A DNA stretch of 64,000 bases, from NCBI GenBank assembly GCA_963841045.1, contig CAWJBD010000006.1, forward strand, positions 62,001-126,000, in the 5' to 3' direction. Under the pieces are notes generated by a model. That model ran no database searches, had not been told where the DNA came from, and was given only the letters and a program-made list of their open reading frames with translations. The stretch is from Aalborgiella sp963841045 (lineage in GTDB: Bacteria; Pseudomonadota; Gammaproteobacteria; Burkholderiales; Burkholderiaceae_C). The translations under genes and the position numbers were made by a program. Positions within the stretch are counted from its first letter, which is position 1. Each line of letters opens with the position of its first letter. Below, piece after piece: positions 63,759 to 64,000 of this stretch.

Positions 63759-64000
63759 ATGTTACAAGCTTTAGAACCCACTGAACTACCCGTAGACGCC
63801 ATCGAGGTCGGACGCATTGCCGACGCTTGGGGTCTAAAGGGTTGGTTCAAGGTCTTACCCCATAGCGCCGATCCAGAGGCGCTTTTTTCATCCAAACGCT
63901 GGTACTTGCAACCCACCACGCAAGGAAAGACTGCCTTTTCTGGTACGCAGTTGATGCGCATTCGTGAAGCCAAATTTCACTCTGACAATGTCGTCGCAGC
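63759..64000 (+). CDS. rimM: Ribosome maturation factor RimM, N-terminal fragment (runs off the window)
   Basis: 80 codons are visible from ATG 63759. DAIEVGRIADAWGLKGWFKV is the conserved N-terminal beta-barrel start of RimM, which assists 30S head maturation around S19. It lies 66 bp after rpsP in the expected operon. The C-terminal PRC barrel is beyond the edge. Confidence 0.93.
   Translation, partial: MLQALEPTELPVDAIEVGRIADAWGLKGWFKVLPHSADPEALFSSKRWYLQPTTQGKTAFSGTQLMRIREAKFHSDNVVA

Overview
The window looks like a chromosomal segment of a betaproteobacterium of the order Burkholderiales, most likely Comamonadaceae or a close relative. The reasons are the complete Isc operon order, the epoxybenzoyl-CoA (box) pathway with its BoxR regulator, the ftsK-lolA-rarA block, rpmB-rpmG and rpsP-rimM neighbourhoods, and a short dispersed repeat of a kind I remember from Comamonadaceae genomes. 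Base composition is moderate, about half GC or a little less by eye. I see no insertion sequence, phage, plasmid gene or CRISPR array.

Layout: 1-2.0 kb holds the start of a methylmalonyl-CoA mutase gene, a divergent GntR/FCD regulator and a Dyp-type peroxidase with a broken N-terminus. 2.1-7.5 kb (minus strand) is iscR-iscS-iscU-iscA-hscB-hscA-fdx. 7.6-11.0 kb has a lipoprotein gamma-glutamyltransferase, an OmpA/BON envelope protein and a helix-hairpin-helix membrane protein. 11.2-34.8 kb is a 24-kb aromatic catabolic island: boxA, boxB, boxC, boxR, boxD, benzoate-CoA ligase, an alpha/beta hydrolase, a thioesterase and glutaryl-CoA dehydrogenase; then an anthranilate-CoA block (RidA, ligase, acyl-CoA dehydrogenase, enoyl-CoA hydratase, MarR, and divergently the 2-aminobenzoyl-CoA monooxygenase/reductase); then a livKHMGF-type ABC importer. 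34.9-38.7 kb is hpnC, a membrane protein, hpnD and hpnE (squalene synthesis). 38.7-42.0 kb is katG with divergent oxyR. Then come an SDR, RNase R, tRNA-Leu(CAG), an unrecognised 388-residue protein, a thioredoxin-like protein, a second liv ABC operon without a binding protein, rarA, a gene-free stretch of about 900 bp, lolA, ftsK, a Crp/Fnr regulator, trxB, rpmB-rpmG, a Nudix hydrolase, cysM, tRNA-Leu(CAA), a DUF47/PiT phosphate pair, an acetyltransferase, rpsP and the start of rimM.

How the genes work together: benzoate and 2-aminobenzoate are probably imported by the liv-type system, activated to CoA thioesters, and attacked by two separate oxygen-dependent routes that converge on beta-oxidation. 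TGCA-N6-TGC(A/T) boxes in front of boxC, boxR and the transporter gene tie the importer to BoxR control. A matching pair of inverted repeats in the MarR/monooxygenase intergenic region suggests separate MarR control of the anthranilate branch.

Two window-wide features stand out. First, an approximately 50-bp repeat (core GTAGCCGGCGTATTGATTG followed by a TGCTAT/ATAGCA stem) occurs at least 11 times: five copies lie between genes and six lie inside genes (hscA, acyl-CoA dehydrogenase, hpnC, hpnE, rarA, lolA), where they are translated. In lolA the repeat appears to encode the hydrophobic core and cleavage site of the signal peptide. Second, 13 genes, including essential ones such as ftsK and lolA, carry single-base frameshifts, 11 of 14 being +1 insertions. 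I annotate these as interrupted CDSs over their full extent, because uncorrected sequencing insertions are at least as likely as real pseudogenes.
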